From DASQPR01 sp963724705 (GTDB lineage Bacteria > Actinomycetota > Actinomycetes > Mycobacteriales > Micromonosporaceae), in the NCBI GenBank assembly GCA_963724705.1, contig CAVRVS010000004.1:806001-870000 (forward strand): a stretch of DNA of 64,000 nucleotides, written 5' to 3'. Below the pieces are notes generated by a model that ran no database searches, was not told the DNA's origin, and saw nothing but the letters and a program-made list of their open reading frames with translations. Positions 8,690 to 17,573 of this stretch are shown piece by piece. The position numbers and the translations under genes were made by a program. Each line of letters begins with the position of its first letter. Within the stretch, counting starts at the first letter, position 1.

Positions 8690-9970
8690 GTGAAGTGGAG
8701 AGCCACATTCGTTGCGGCGACCGCCGCAATCCTCGCCACCGGGGCACTGGCGGCGTGCAGTTCCTCCAGCGGCAGCAGCGGTAGTTCAGGCGGCAAGGTC
8801 ACGCTGACCTTTCAGAGCCTGGCCTTCCAGAAGCCCACGATCGCCGCCGTGCAGAAGATCGTGACCGACTGGAATGCGGCCCACCCGAATATCCAGGTGA
8901 AGCTGAACCAGGGTTCCTGGGACTCGGTCCACGACCAGCTGGTCACCCAGTTCCAGGGCGGCACCGCGCCGGACATCATCCACGACGAGGCCGCCGACAT
9001 CAGCGGGTTTGCGCAACAGGGATATCTCGCAGACATTTCGAAGTACCTGCCGGCCGACGTGAAGAGCTCGGTGCCGGATGGTGTGTGGAACACCGTGTCG
9101 CAGGGCGGCAAGATCTACGCCGTTCCGACGTTGCTGCAGTCGTACGTGGTGATGGCCAACACCGATCTTCTGACGAAGGACAACATCGCGATCCCGCAAG
9201 GAACCCTGTCCTGGGACCAGTTCCAGACGATGGCCAAGCAGGCCACGACCGGTGGCGCGTACGGGTTGGGGTGGGGACTCAAGTCGCCGACCGCGACCGT
9301 GATGAGCCTGTCGTTGAACTTCGGCGGCAAGTTCTTCACGGGCACCGGGCAGGACGCCAAGGTCCAGGTCGGTGACGCGGAAAAGCAGGTGCCCGAACGC
9401 ATTCACGCGATGGCCTACGTCGACAAGTCGATCGACCCGGCCACGCTGACGCAGAGTGGCACCGACGTGCTGCCATCGTTCTACGCCGGCAAGCTCGCCA
9501 TGGTGGTCGAGGGCAACTACGCCGCACAGCAGATCACCGAGGAGGCGCCCAAGACGTTCAACTGGACGGTTCTGCCACCGCTGACCGGCACCTCATCGGA
9601 CCAGGCGGCCGACCCGCAGACACTGTCGGTGTCACAGTCCAGCAAGCACCAAAAGGAAGCGGCCGAGTTCCTTTCGTACTTCATGGAGGCCAACAACCTG
9701 GCCGCGGTCGGCCAAGGCGACTGGCTGATCCCGACGTCGAAGCAGGCGCGCGATGCGATCCAACAGCAGACCGGTGGCAAAAGCGGCTGGACGCAGACAC
9801 TGGCCGGCGCGGACTCGCAAGTTGCGGCGCCGTTCCAGTCGGCGGTGAACTACCCGCGGTGGAAAGATGAGATCGCCACGCCGGCCCTGCAGCAGTTCCT
9901 GCAGAACAAGACCAGCATCGACGCGCTGGCCACGAAGCTGCAGAGCGGGTGGGACAACGTCAACCGCTGA
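8690..9970 (+). CDS. Sugar ABC transporter solute-binding lipoprotein (family 1)
   Basis: A 426-residue extracellular binding protein. The GTG at 8690 has AGAAGGAG 7 nt upstream and opens a lipoprotein signal peptide (VKWRATFVAATAAILATGAL) with lipobox LAAC, followed by a Ser/Gly linker. The mature part shows the family 1 features LTFQSLAFQKPTIAAVQKI, TQFQGGTAPDII and FNWTVLPPL. It would deliver the ligand to the two permeases. The long open frame upstream of 8690 is a shadow of the permease gene. The ligand cannot be read from sequence, but the downstream glycohydrolases and ribokinase suggest a ribosylated compound. Confidence 0.92.
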   Translation: MKWRATFVAATAAILATGALAACSSSSGSSGSSGGKVTLTFQSLAFQKPTIAAVQKIVTDWNAAHPNIQVKLNQGSWDSVHDQLVTQFQGGTAPDIIHDEAADISGFAQQGYLADISKYLPADVKSSVPDGVWNTVSQGGKIYAVPTLLQSYVVMANTDLLTKDNIAIPQGTLSWDQFQTMAKQATTGGAYGLGWGLKSPTATVMSLSLNFGGKFFTGTGQDAKVQVGDAEKQVPERIHAMAYVDKSIDPATLTQSGTDVLPSFYAGKLAMVVEGNYAAQQITEEAPKTFNWTVLPPLTGTSSDQAADPQTLSVSQSSKHQKEAAEFLSYFMEANNLAAVGQGDWLIPTSKQARDAIQQQTGGKSGWTQTLAGADSQVAAPFQSAVNYPRWKDEIATPALQQFLQNKTSIDALATKLQSGWDNVNR

Positions 9971-10015
9971 GCCAGCGGTGACGGGCCACGAGTAACGAGA
10001 CGAAGTGGAATTGCG

Positions 10016-11197
10016 TTGAGCCTTATCGAGGACAAGGCGGTCGGTGCGCTGGCCGGCGCGGCAGTCGGCGACGCGCTGGGCGGTGCGACCGAAGGATGGA
10101 CACCCGAGCAGATCTCCGAGCGGTACGGCGGGCCGGTCACCGGCATCGTCCCGCCGTACTTCGCCGATTGGCGGGACGCCCGTCCGGTCGCCCCCTATCA
10201 CAAGGGTGACGGGCACATCACCGACGACACGTTGATGACGCACGCGTTGGTGGATGTGTACGCCAAGCGTCGTACGCATCTGGACGCATATCTCGTGGCC
10301 GAGCACCTGGTGCCGCTGCTCATCAGCGAGAAGCGCTGGGTGCCCGAGCTGGAGACCTCGGCTCTGTTGCTGCAGCGCATCTTCCTGGCCGAGAAGTGGC
10401 TCGTCGCGCGGTTGCACTACGGCCACGTCGACCCGCGTGAGGCCGGCGTGGGCAACATCGTCAACTGTGGCGCCGCGATGTACATGGTGCCGGTCGGGAT
10501 CGCCAACGCCGGCGACCCGATCGGCGCCTACGCCGAAGCCATCGACATCGCTGGCGCCCATCAGTCGTCGTACGGGCGGGAGGCGGCCGGCGTCTTCGCG
10601 GCCGCCGTCGCCGCGGCGATGGCACCGGGCGCGACTCCGGCGGACGTGTTCGCCGCGGCCGTCGACGTGGCCCATGACGGCACGCGTGCGGCTCTGCTCG
10701 CCGTCGAGTCGGCCACGAACGGTACGGCCGGCGAACTCGGGGCGAGACTACGGGCGGCGATCGGACCGTACGACACTGTCGGGCCGAACTACCGTGAGCC
10801 GAGCATGGACGCGCGCCGGCCATCGCGGACGAAATCCATCGAGGAACTTCCGGCGGCGCTGGGCTTCGTCCTCGCGTCCGGCGGCGACGTCCGAAGCGCC
10901 ATCCTCGGCGGCGTCAACTACGGGCGGGACGCCGATTCGATCGCGGCCATGGCGGGCGCGATCACCGGCGCTCTCCACGGTGTCGCCGCGGTCCCGGCGG
11001 ACTGGCGTAGGGAGGTGGCCGCGGCCAGCCGTATCGACATCGAGCAGCCCGGTCGCGTGATGGCCGCGGTCCTGGCCGACCTGCACGCCGCGGACGACAC
11101 CCGGGCAACAGCGCTCCGAGCCGTTCGCACGAAACTCTTCGCCGGACCAGCTGATGCAGCCGAGTCGACAACAGCCCCGGAGCGGGTCGCGACGTGA
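10016..11197 (+). CDS. ADP-ribosylglycohydrolase-family protein 1
   Basis: A 393-residue all-helical DraG/ARH-type protein from a TTG start (SLIEDKAVGALAGAAVGDAL). Metal-binding motifs: DDTLMTHALVD early, and GRDADSIAAMAGAITGALHG late, where the two Asp would bind the Mg/Mn pair. The family removes ADP-ribose from proteins or nucleic acids, but many metabolic members hydrolyse other ribosyl bonds. Here it follows an ABC sugar importer and precedes a ribokinase, favouring hydrolysis of a small imported N- or O-riboside. It lies 45 bp after the binding protein and overlaps the second paralogue by 4 nt. Confidence 0.85.
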   Translation: MSLIEDKAVGALAGAAVGDALGGATEGWTPEQISERYGGPVTGIVPPYFADWRDARPVAPYHKGDGHITDDTLMTHALVDVYAKRRTHLDAYLVAEHLVPLLISEKRWVPELETSALLLQRIFLAEKWLVARLHYGHVDPREAGVGNIVNCGAAMYMVPVGIANAGDPIGAYAEAIDIAGAHQSSYGREAAGVFAAAVAAAMAPGATPADVFAAAVDVAHDGTRAALLAVESATNGTAGELGARLRAAIGPYDTVGPNYREPSMDARRPSRTKSIEELPAALGFVLASGGDVRSAILGGVNYGRDADSIAAMAGAITGALHGVAAVPADWRREVAAASRIDIEQPGRVMAAVLADLHAADDTRATALRAVRTKLFAGPADAAESTTAPERVAT

Positions 11198-12507
11198 GAC
11201 TCACCTGGACCGATCCGGCCGATCTGCTGCCCCACGCTTTTGTGCAGGCGGCCTCCGACGGCGTACCAGCCGATGATCTTGTGGCGCAATGGATTGCGGT
11301 CGGCGGCGATCCGCAACCACCACGATCGGGCGCCGGTCCGATCGTCTCGGCAAATGTGCGCACTCTGGCCGGCGACCTGCTCGAGGAGATCGACCGGCGC
11401 AGTGCCGGAGCCGAACAACGGGGATTGCCGGCCGTACCAACCGTCCCGGTGTTGCCGGGCCGCACGTCGGACGACCGGGTCCGGGGAGCGTGGCTCGGTC
11501 GCGCGATCGGGTGCGTGTTGGGCAAGCCGGTGGAGAAGATTCCGCGTGCGGGCATCCGAGCAATCGCCGAAGCCACCGGCAATTGGCCGATCACCGGCTA
11601 TTTCACCGAGGTCGGTCTGCCCGCCGACATCGCGCAGCGCTGGCCCTGGAATCGACGCTCGCGGGTGACCAGCCTGGTCGAGACCATCGACGGCATCCCC
11701 GAGGACGACGACCTCAACTTCACCATGCTCGCGCTGGCCATGCTCGAGCGGCACGGTGACAAACTGTCCACCGCTGACGTGGCGCAGGCGTGGCTGGACA
11801 ACCTTCCGGCCGGTCGGGTCTTCACCGCCGAACGTGCCGTTTATCGCAACCTCCTGCTCGGCATCGAGCCCGAACGCGCCGCGCTGGTCCGCAACCCGTT
11901 TCGCGAGTGGATCGGCGCGCTCATCCGAGCCGACCTCTACGGATGGGCGCATCCGGGCGACCCGTCCGCCGCGGCCCGATTGGCCGACGCGGATGCGTCG
12001 CTCAGCCATCGTGGCGACGGCGTGTACGGCGCCCGGTGGGTGGCCGGCATGTGCGCCGCCGCGCTCGTAGCGACCGACGTCTCGAGCGTCTTGACGGCCG
12101 GGCTCGCGGTCATACCGTCCGAGTCACGACTGAGTGAGGCGGTGCGCTTCGGTATCGTCCTCGCCGAACGCGGTGCGGACGACGAGCGGGCGCTGGACGA
12201 ATTGCACGCCCGCTACGGACACCTGCACTGGGTGCACGTGCTGAACAACGCGGCGCTGATCGCGTACGCGCTCGCGGCCAGCGACGGCGAGCTCGGACCG
12301 GCGATCGCCGTGGCGGTGTCGGGTGGCTGGGACACCGACTCGGCCGGCGCGACCGTCGGCGCCATCTGCGGAGCGTTGTCCGGTGCGGCGGGACTGCAAC
12401 CGTCGTGGACCGAACCATTGGGCGAACGGTTCCGTACGACGCTGCCCGGCTTCGACGGCGTCACCGTGGGGGAGCTGACGGCTCGGACGTGTGCGGCGGC
12501 ATCGTGA
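11194..12507 (+). CDS. ADP-ribosylglycohydrolase-family protein 2 (divergent paralogue)
   Basis: 437 residues from a GTG overlapping the previous stop. About 95 N-terminal residues (MRLTWTDPADLLPHAFVQ onward) form an extra module absent from the first paralogue. The ADP-ribosylglycohydrolase core starts at RVRGAWLGRAIGCVLGKPVE. Metal motifs are PEDDDLNFTMLALAML and GGWDTDSAGATVGAICGAL. Strong divergence from its neighbour suggests two successive or alternative substrates rather than a recent duplication. It overlaps the ribokinase gene by 4 nt. Confidence 0.85.
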   Translation: MRLTWTDPADLLPHAFVQAASDGVPADDLVAQWIAVGGDPQPPRSGAGPIVSANVRTLAGDLLEEIDRRSAGAEQRGLPAVPTVPVLPGRTSDDRVRGAWLGRAIGCVLGKPVEKIPRAGIRAIAEATGNWPITGYFTEVGLPADIAQRWPWNRRSRVTSLVETIDGIPEDDDLNFTMLALAMLERHGDKLSTADVAQAWLDNLPAGRVFTAERAVYRNLLLGIEPERAALVRNPFREWIGALIRADLYGWAHPGDPSAAARLADADASLSHRGDGVYGARWVAGMCAAALVATDVSSVLTAGLAVIPSESRLSEAVRFGIVLAERGADDERALDELHARYGHLHWVHVLNNAALIAYALAASDGELGPAIAVAVSGGWDTDSAGATVGAICGALSGAAGLQPSWTEPLGERFRTTLPGFDGVTVGELTARTCAAAS

Positions 12508-13439
12508 CGGCGACGGCGGGCGAGTCGACGAGCGCCGGTGTTGTCGTGGTGGTCGGCAGCGCCAACGCGGATCTCGTGCTGCGGCTGGCCGAACTGCCGC
12601 GGCCGGGGGAGACCCGGCTCGCCACCGACATGTCCCGGCTGCCGGGTGGCAAGGGCGCGAATCAGGCGGTGGCGGCCGCGCGATCCGGCGCTGTGACGAC
12701 ACTCATCGCCGCGATCGGTGACGACGCCGACGGTCAACTGGTGAGCGAAGCGCTCGTCGCCGCCGGTGTCGACGTGCGGCTGGTGCGTACGTCGTCTGCC
12801 CCAACGGGTTTGGCCGTGGTGTTGCTCGATGACCGCGGTCGCAACAGCATCGTCGTCGCGCCGGGCGCCAACGCAACGATTGAACAGCTTCGTCCGGACG
12901 AACGCGATGTGGTGCGCGATGGTTCCGTGCTGCTGTGTCAGCTGGAGGTGCCGCTTCCGGTCGTCATCGAGGCGGCGCAGACCGCCCGGGCGGCGGGCCG
13001 GATCGTCGTCGTCAACGCCGCACCGTCCCAGCCACTGCCGGATGCACTTGTCGCGGCCGTTGATGTCCTTGTGGTGAATGAACACGAGGCCAGCGAGATT
13101 GCCGGCACGCCCGATCTCGACCGAGCCGTCGATGTGTTGCTCACGCGTGTTCCCGCGGTCGTTGTCACCCTGGGCGCGGCCGGCGCGCGGGTGGCCGAAC
13201 GGACCGGTCCGCGTCGACTCCTGCCGGCACCGGCCGTTGAAGTGGTGGACACCACCGCCGCTGGCGATACGTTCTGCGGTGTCTTTGCGGCCGGTCTCGC
13301 TGCGGGCACGTCGATGACGGCCGCCGCCGAACGAGCGATCGCCGCCGCGTCGCTGAGCGTGCAACGGCTCGGCGCGATCCCGTCCATCCCTCGCGCCGAC
13401 GAGATCGCGGCTGCGATGACCAAGGCTGGATTGACGTGA
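12504..13439 (+). CDS. PfkB-family sugar kinase, ribokinase-like
   Basis: 311 residues from the GTG at 12504. VVGSANADLVLRLAELPRPGET and LPGGKGANQAVAAARSGA are the ribokinase N-terminal signature. The C-terminal signature DTTAAGDTFCGVFAAGLA has the catalytic Asp in the GD pair and the anion hole. Best fit is ribokinase, forming ribose 5-phosphate from ribose released by the glycohydrolases; a nucleoside or another pentose remains possible. It overlaps both neighbours by 4 nt. Confidence 0.88.
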   Translation: MTATAGESTSAGVVVVVGSANADLVLRLAELPRPGETRLATDMSRLPGGKGANQAVAAARSGAVTTLIAAIGDDADGQLVSEALVAAGVDVRLVRTSSAPTGLAVVLLDDRGRNSIVVAPGANATIEQLRPDERDVVRDGSVLLCQLEVPLPVVIEAAQTARAAGRIVVVNAAPSQPLPDALVAAVDVLVVNEHEASEIAGTPDLDRAVDVLLTRVPAVVVTLGAAGARVAERTGPRRLLPAPAVEVVDTTAAGDTFCGVFAAGLAAGTSMTAAAERAIAAASLSVQRLGAIPSIPRADEIAAAMTKAGLT

Positions 13440-15523
13440 GCGGTGCCGCCGATCCCGTAGCGGAACGGGATCTGTTCGTACCCCGTCCGATCGACTTGCC
13501 GACGGCCGTACCGCTGGGTGCCGGTGCGGACCTGTCGGCGCTGGACGAGGCGAAAATATTCGCGGCGCCGGGCGATCCAGCCGACCGCGAGCGTTGGCGC
13601 AATGTCCTGACCGAATGGCGGTCCGACGCCCGGACCCGGCTGGGCTACGACGGCCGCGCGTACGGGACCGCTCCGTCCTGGGCGGCGCGTTGCTTTACGC
13701 CGTGCCTAGTGTGGCTGTGGGACGAGCGGCTGTATGACCGGGCGACGGGAGAGTTCACGGTCGACGCGTTCCTCGACTATGGCGTTCGCGAATTCGGCGG
13801 CTTCGACGCCGTCGTGCTGTGGCATGCCTATCCGGTGATCGGCATCGACGAGCGCAACCAATGGGACTACTACCGCGACGTGTCCAACCTCGCCGAGGTC
13901 GTCGATCGCTTCCACCGTCGCGACGTCGAGGTATTCGTGAACTACAACCCGTGGGACGTCGGCACACGCCGCGCAGCCGGTCGCGACTCAGCGGAACTCG
14001 CTTCGCTCGTGTCGGACTACGGGTTTGACGGCGTCTTCCTCGACACCCTCAAGCACGGCGATCCCGAGATCATCGATGCGCTCGCGGCGACGACGCGGCC
14101 GATCGCTCTGGAAGGCGAATCGCGGGTGCCACTGGCCGGCATCGGAGAGCACGCACTCTCATGGGCGCAATGGTTCGCCGACACCGATGCGCCAGGAGTG
14201 TTGCGGGCACACTGGTTCGAACGGCGCCACATGATGCATCACACCCGGCGGTGGAACCGGGACCACAGCGTCGAGCTGCAATCCGCGTGGGTCAACGGTT
14301 GTGGCGTCCTCGTCTGGGATGACGTGTTCGGCGTGTGGGTGGGCTGGAACCGGCGGGACCGGGCAACGCTGCGAGCAATGCGACCGGTGCAGCGGGCGTT
14401 GGGCGACGTGCTACGGGACGGGACGTGGACGCCGCTCTGTGCGTTGGATCCGTCGGCCGAATCGCACCACGTCTACGCACACCGCTACGACCTTGACGGC
14501 ATCGCGTTGTGGACGATCGTGAACCGGTCCGATGTGGACTACGTCGGCCCCCTGCTCGCGGATACCGTGGCAGGAGGCTGGTTCGACGTCACCGGAGACT
14601 CGCTCGTCGTCGGCGCCGACGGCACCGTCCACGGCCGCGTGCCGGCGCGGTCGATCACCGGCATCGTCGCGACGGTCGATGACGCTCGGCTGCCGAACGG
14701 CGACTCCGTTGTCGCGGTGGCCCAACATCTCGCCACCGCCGCCGCGGCGGCGAATTCAGCGGCGGCGACCGGCGCGCATGATCGGGTCGCCGCACATCCT
14801 CAGGATGCTGCGTTTCCGGCGCGGGCCAGCGTCCGTATCGTCGGCGACCCGCCGCCTCGGCATCGCGAGATCCCGGCCGACACGGTCGTGCTCCCCGCCG
14901 GGCGACACTGGCTCGCGGTCCGGAGTCGCCGCCGCGAGACCGGTCAGGCCGACGAAGCACCGTGGGTCGAGGCGTGGAAACCGTTGCCGCCCGACCTGCA
15001 CGCGATCGTCGAGCGGACCGATTCGGTCGTCGTCGGTCGTGTCGCCGTCGATCGGTTCGAGGTATCCGAGGCGCAGTACGCCCGTTTCTGCGCCGAGACC
15101 GGTTATCGACCGCGGGTGCCGCACCGGCACGTACCGTTCCTGAGCACGCGCGACGCCTCGGCGGACGCCGCGGTGACGTACGTCGACCTGGACGATGCGC
15201 GAGCCTACGCGCGGTGGCGCGGTGCGCGACTGCCCACGCCGGCGGAGTGGCAACTCGCACAGATCGTCGGTGCGGATCGACGGAAACCACTCGTGTGGAA
15301 CCTGACCGATTCCGAGCGGACCGACGGCATCACCCGCTACGTCCTGCTCAAGGGCGGCAGTGACTACGCGGCCGCGGGCTCCTCCTGGTACGTCGACGGA
15401 GGTCCGCAGCCACCCGAGTGGGAACTCAAATTCGTGCTGCCCGGCGGGGGATTGCAGCGATCGTCCCGCATCGGGTTCCGCTGCGCATACGACCTGACCG
15501 ATGAGGAAGGGACGACGACATGA
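13436..15523 (+). CDS. TIM-barrel glycosidase-like domain fused to FGE-sulfatase domain
   Basis: A 695-residue two-part protein. Residues about 80-330 look like a glycoside-hydrolase TIM barrel: FDAVVLWHAYPVIG, VEVFVNYNPWDVGT and YGFDGVFLDTL with a likely acidic residue, then an all-beta stretch to about 440. After an Ala-rich linker, residues about 520-690 form a formylglycine-generating-enzyme-like domain: VDRFEVSEAQYARFCAETGY, YARWRGARLPTPAEWQLA, LLKGGSDY and RIGFRCAYDL. The Cys pair used by true FGE enzymes is not visible, so this domain is probably a binding module. No signal peptide, so cytosolic. Its place between ribokinase and CoA transferase suggests action on the imported substrate. 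I cannot name a GH family. Confidence 0.72.
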   Translation: MSGAADPVAERDLFVPRPIDLPTAVPLGAGADLSALDEAKIFAAPGDPADRERWRNVLTEWRSDARTRLGYDGRAYGTAPSWAARCFTPCLVWLWDERLYDRATGEFTVDAFLDYGVREFGGFDAVVLWHAYPVIGIDERNQWDYYRDVSNLAEVVDRFHRRDVEVFVNYNPWDVGTRRAAGRDSAELASLVSDYGFDGVFLDTLKHGDPEIIDALAATTRPIALEGESRVPLAGIGEHALSWAQWFADTDAPGVLRAHWFERRHMMHHTRRWNRDHSVELQSAWVNGCGVLVWDDVFGVWVGWNRRDRATLRAMRPVQRALGDVLRDGTWTPLCALDPSAESHHVYAHRYDLDGIALWTIVNRSDVDYVGPLLADTVAGGWFDVTGDSLVVGADGTVHGRVPARSITGIVATVDDARLPNGDSVVAVAQHLATAAAAANSAAATGAHDRVAAHPQDAAFPARASVRIVGDPPPRHREIPADTVVLPAGRHWLAVRSRRRETGQADEAPWVEAWKPLPPDLHAIVERTDSVVVGRVAVDRFEVSEAQYARFCAETGYRPRVPHRHVPFLSTRDASADAAVTYVDLDDARAYARWRGARLPTPAEWQLAQIVGADRRKPLVWNLTDSERTDGITRYVLLKGGSDYAAAGSSWYVDGGPQPPEWELKFVLPGGGLQRSSRIGFRCAYDLTDEEGTTT

Positions 15524-16707
15524 GCGGGCCGCTAACCGGTGTGCAGGTCGTCGAGGCGGCAACCCTGTTTGCCGGCCCGCTCGCGGCGACATACCTGGGC
15601 GACCTCGGCGCGGGCGTCGTCAAGATCGAGCACCCGAGCCGACCGGACGCGTCCCGCGGCCACGGCCAGAGCAAGAACGGGATCGGGCTGTGGTGGAAAA
15701 CCATCGGCCGCAACAAGCGCGCGGTCACCCTCGACTTGTCCTCGCCTATGGCGCACGATGTCTTCCTCGATCTGATCGGACGTGCGGACGTCCTGATCGA
15801 GAACTTCCGGCCCGGCACACTCGAGCGCTGGCAGCTCGATCCGGCCGTGCTTCTCGACCGCAATCCGCGGCTCGTGATTGCCCGGGTCACCGCGTTCGGT
15901 CAGTTCGGGCCGTACGCGAGTCGCCCGGGGTTCGGCTCGCTGGCCGAGGCGATGAGTGGCTTCGCCGCGATCACCGGTGAACCGGACGGGCCGCCGACGC
16001 TGCCCCCGTTCGGCTTGGCCGACGGTATCAGCGCCCTGGCCTGTGCCTTTGCTGTCACGGCCGCGCTGCGTGAGCGGGACCGCAGTGGTCACGGTCAGGT
16101 GATCGACCTGGCCATCATCGAACCGATCCTCGCCATGCTCGGCGGCCAGATCACCGCGTACGACCAACTCGGGTACGTCCAGCCCCGGCTCGGGAACCGG
16201 TCGGTCAACAACGCACCGCGCAATGTCTACCGCACCAGCGACGGACAGTGGCTCGCGGTGTCGTCGAGTTCGCAGAGCATCGCCGAGCGACTGCTGCGCC
16301 TGGTCGGGCGGCCGGATCTGGTCGAGCAGCCGTGGTTTCGCACCGGGCACGGTCGCGCCGAACACGCCGACGAACTCGATGGCGCCGTCGCCGGCTGGAT
16401 CGCCGAACGGAGCGCCGACGAAGTCATCAAACTCGTCGGAGAGGTACAAGCGGCGATCGCGCCGGTGTACGACATTCGAGGCGTGATGAGCGACCCGCAG
16501 TACGCGGCGCTCGAAACGGTCGTCCGGGTGGCCGACGACGACCTCGGACCGCTCGCGATGCAGAACGTCTTCCCACGCCTGTCCCGGACACCGGGCGAGA
16601 TCCGCTGGACCGGCCGAGCGCATGGCGCGGACACCGATACGGTGCTGGCCGAGCTCGGCTATGACGCGGATCAGGTGACGGGGCTGCGCGCGGCAGGTGT
16701 TGTATGA
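15520..16707 (+). CDS. Class III CoA transferase (CaiB/BaiF family)
   Basis: 395 residues. GVQVVEAATLFAGPLAATYL and LGDLGAGVVKIEHPSRPD begin the family's N-terminal domain. NKRAVTLDLS and LIENFRPGTLERW follow, the latter just after the usual catalytic Asp region. These enzymes move CoA between carboxylic acids through an aspartyl thioester. Members paired with CitE-like lyases activate malate, citramalate or itaconate in known pathways. Here it overlaps the FGE fusion and the lyase by 4 nt each, so the aglycone or breakdown product is probably a carboxylic acid. Substrate unknown. Confidence 0.9.
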   Translation: MSGPLTGVQVVEAATLFAGPLAATYLGDLGAGVVKIEHPSRPDASRGHGQSKNGIGLWWKTIGRNKRAVTLDLSSPMAHDVFLDLIGRADVLIENFRPGTLERWQLDPAVLLDRNPRLVIARVTAFGQFGPYASRPGFGSLAEAMSGFAAITGEPDGPPTLPPFGLADGISALACAFAVTAALRERDRSGHGQVIDLAIIEPILAMLGGQITAYDQLGYVQPRLGNRSVNNAPRNVYRTSDGQWLAVSSSSQSIAERLLRLVGRPDLVEQPWFRTGHGRAEHADELDGAVAGWIAERSADEVIKLVGEVQAAIAPVYDIRGVMSDPQYAALETVVRVADDDLGPLAMQNVFPRLSRTPGEIRWTGRAHGADTDTVLAELGYDADQVTGLRAAGVV

Positions 16708-17540
16708 ACCATCCGCTGTCCTTCTTGTACGTCCCGGGCGACCGGCCCGAGCGCTTCGCGAAGGCCGTGGCCAGCGGCGCACATATCGTCATCGTCGATC
16801 TCGAGGACGCGGTCGCCGCCGACCACAAGGATCGGGCCCGGCGCGAGGCATTGGCATTCCTGGCCGACGCTGCGGCCGCGAGCGTCGAGGTTCGGGTGAA
16901 CCATCCCGACACCCCGCCCGGCCGCGACGACCTCGCCGCCGTTACGGACATGGCGGCGCTGCGCGCCGTCCGGGTGCCCAAGATCGCGTCGCCATCCGAC
17001 GTCGCGTTGGTTGCCGATGCGCTGGCGGCCCGGACGACGCCGTTGTGCTGCCTGATCGAATCCGCACTCGGAGTGGAGAACGCATTCGACATCGCGTCGG
17101 CACCGCGCGTTGCCAGCATTGCGCTCGGCGAGGCGGATCTCGCGAGCGATCTCGGGACGGCGGACTCCGCCGGCCTCACCTGGTCGCGGTCACGGGTGAT
17201 CGTCGCGGCGCGAGCGGCCGGCCTCCCGGCGCCGGCCCAGTCGGTCTACCTCGACATCGGCGACCTCGACGGCCTGTTGCGGACCAGCCGCGCGGGTCGA
17301 GCGATGGGTTTCCGGGGACGCGCCGCCGTACATCCGCGACAGATCCCGGTCATTCACGAGGCGTACCGCCCGACGGACCAGGAAGTGACCGACGCCGTAG
17401 CGGTCCTCGACGCGCTTGCCCGGGCCCGAGACCGCGGTCTCGGCGTGATCGCGCTCTCGAACGGGCATATGGTCGACGAGGCCCTGCGGCGGCGAGCCGA
17501 GGATGTTGTCGCCACGGCAGCCATCCTCGACGGCCGATAG
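16704..17540 (+). CDS. HpcH/HpaI aldolase / CitE-like acyl-CoA lyase
   Basis: 278 residues. SFLYVPGDRPERFAKAVAS, VDLEDAVAADHKDRAR, VRVNHPDTP, VRVPKIASPSDV, LIESALGVEN and SIALGEADLASDLG are the CitE/malyl-CoA lyase motifs, with Glu and Asp as Mg ligands. GRAAVHPRQIPVI is the conserved C-terminal part. The family splits or forms 3-hydroxyacyl-CoA thioesters such as malyl-CoA or citramalyl-CoA. With the CoA transferase it makes a complete two-step carboxylic-acid cleavage unit and closes the ten-gene operon. No strong terminator is visible in the 33 bp to the converging gene. Confidence 0.88.
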   Translation: MNHPLSFLYVPGDRPERFAKAVASGAHIVIVDLEDAVAADHKDRARREALAFLADAAAASVEVRVNHPDTPPGRDDLAAVTDMAALRAVRVPKIASPSDVALVADALAARTTPLCCLIESALGVENAFDIASAPRVASIALGEADLASDLGTADSAGLTWSRSRVIVAARAAGLPAPAQSVYLDIGDLDGLLRTSRAGRAMGFRGRAAVHPRQIPVIHEAYRPTDQEVTDAVAVLDALARARDRGLGVIALSNGHMVDEALRRRAEDVVATAAILDGR

Positions 17541-17573
17541 GCGGCCATAGTTAGAGACGTAGCCAGCCGACAG

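Noticed and set aside
15000..15523. Active formylglycine-generating enzyme
   Set aside because: The domain is FGE-like but no catalytic Cys pair is visible and no sulfatase gene is in the window.
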